Shown here one piece after another: positions 63,778-64,000 of a stretch of DNA of 64,000 bases. The DNA lies in the NCBI GenBank assembly GCA_036141575.1, contig JAYZXF010000003.1:1-64000 (forward strand), written 5' to 3'. Both the position numbers and the translations under genes were made by a program. Within the stretch, counting starts at the first letter, position 1. The number at the start of each line of letters is the position of its first letter. Origin of the DNA: Pseudomonadota bacterium (GTDB lineage: Bacteria > Pseudomonadota > Alphaproteobacteria > UBA2136 > JAPKEQ01). The notes beneath the pieces were generated by a model. It made no database searches. It was not told the origin of the DNA and saw only the letters and a list, made by a program, of their open reading frames with translations.

Positions 63778-64000
63778 CTACCCTCTAAAGCTCATGCGCT
63801 TCAGCAGGTTAACTTTTTCTTTTTTCAAATGCACCACTACGGCAGCAACGTGCAGAACAATCAGTGCAATAAATGCCCAGCCTAACCATTTATGACCAAA
63901 CTTAGACAGACTGTTCATTTCTGTATCGCCTGCAAGGCCTGGAATATGCGGCCATGTAAACATATCAAAAATAATAGTTGGCAGGCCATATGGGCTGCTT
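63778..64000 (-). CDS. Cytochrome b561 family protein, C-terminal part (cut by window end)
   Basis: The frame is open to the last base of the window; only the last 74 residues or so are seen. SSPYGLPTIIFDMFTWPHIPGL followed by HKWLGWAFIALIVLHVAAVVVHL matches the C-terminal half of small di-heme cytochrome b561 proteins, with two histidines on the last helix region for heme binding. It lies 10 bases upstream of the YceI gene on the same strand, so they are one operon. The N-terminal half, with the other heme ligands, is outside the window. Confidence 0.85.
   Translation of the reverse strand, partial: SSPYGLPTIIFDMFTWPHIPGLAGDTEMNSLSKFGHKWLGWAFIALIVLHVAAVVVHLKKEKVNLLKRMSFRG

Overview
The window looks like a piece of an alphaproteobacterial chromosome of moderate GC. 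Support comes from gene content and order: LpxI (not LpxH) between lpxA and lpxB; a small coiled-coil gene plus zapA divergent from tkt-gap-pgk and close to the 5-formyltetrahydrofolate cyclo-ligase and YmdB-like genes; a long two-domain dCTP deaminase; a solitary RnfB-like ferredoxin; a CIRCE element in front of groES-groEL; the order clpX-lon-hup; and a prephenate dehydratase whose ACT domain has PAAL and LESY motifs. The family or genus cannot be named from the sequence alone. It is mostly a dense housekeeping region, with small single-gene accessory units between conserved blocks.

Layout. 1-3 kb: end of a lipid A operon (lpxA, lpxI, lpxB). 3-5.5 kb: an inositol-monophosphatase-like enzyme and two tandem GGDEF proteins. 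5.7-10 kb: RnfB-like ferredoxin, dcd, a nucleotidyltransferase-like gene, maf and a short RNase E/G. 10-17 kb: an O-antigen-ligase/Wzy-type membrane protein, a chaperone-usher pilus operon (chaperone, usher, pilin) and a divergent secreted protein. 17-22 kb: operon tkt-gap-pgk on the minus strand. 22-25.5 kb: zapA, fau, ymdB-like and yebC. 25.5-25.8 kb: a probable structured non-coding RNA with its own promoter and terminator. 26-29.5 kb: ruvC-ruvA-ruvB. 29.5-32 kb: dapE-like and GNAT genes. 32-34.3 kb: groES-groEL under CIRCE. 34.4-40 kb: small single genes, SrkA-like kinase, a repeat-containing disordered protein and HAD phosphatases. 40-43 kb: a 1000-residue PAS-PAS-GGDEF-EAL membrane protein. 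43-49 kb: pyrG, pheA, kdsA, eno, ftsB. 49-52 kb: KAP NTPase, tRNA-Phe and a cytoplasmic-looking trypsin-like protease. 52-58.5 kb: PfkB kinase, HAD-IIIA phosphatase, clpX, lon, HU, tRNA-Val. 58.7-64 kb: mostly unrecognised small genes, then YceI and cytochrome b561 (cut by the window end).

Functional themes: envelope building (lpxA/I/B, kdsA, O-antigen ligase, pilus), c-di-GMP signalling (three GGDEF proteins, all with an RxxD inhibitory site, one with an intact EAL domain), central carbon metabolism (tkt, gap, pgk, eno), protein quality control (groESL, clpX, lon) and DNA repair (ruvCAB).

The most unusual signals are non-coding. (1) At least six isolated genes have a Shine-Dalgarno sequence followed at once by its own reverse complement, and many of the same genes share a (T/C)ATAC-type -10 box, a TCGA(T) motif at the stop codon and a private terminator. 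(2) Two intergenic imperfect palindromes of about 130-140 bp, one of them between groES and groEL, have alignable arms; a third has the same architecture. (3) The structured RNA at 25.56-25.81 kb matches no family I recognise. (4) Two genes start directly behind a hairpin that is at once terminator-like and hides the ribosome binding site.
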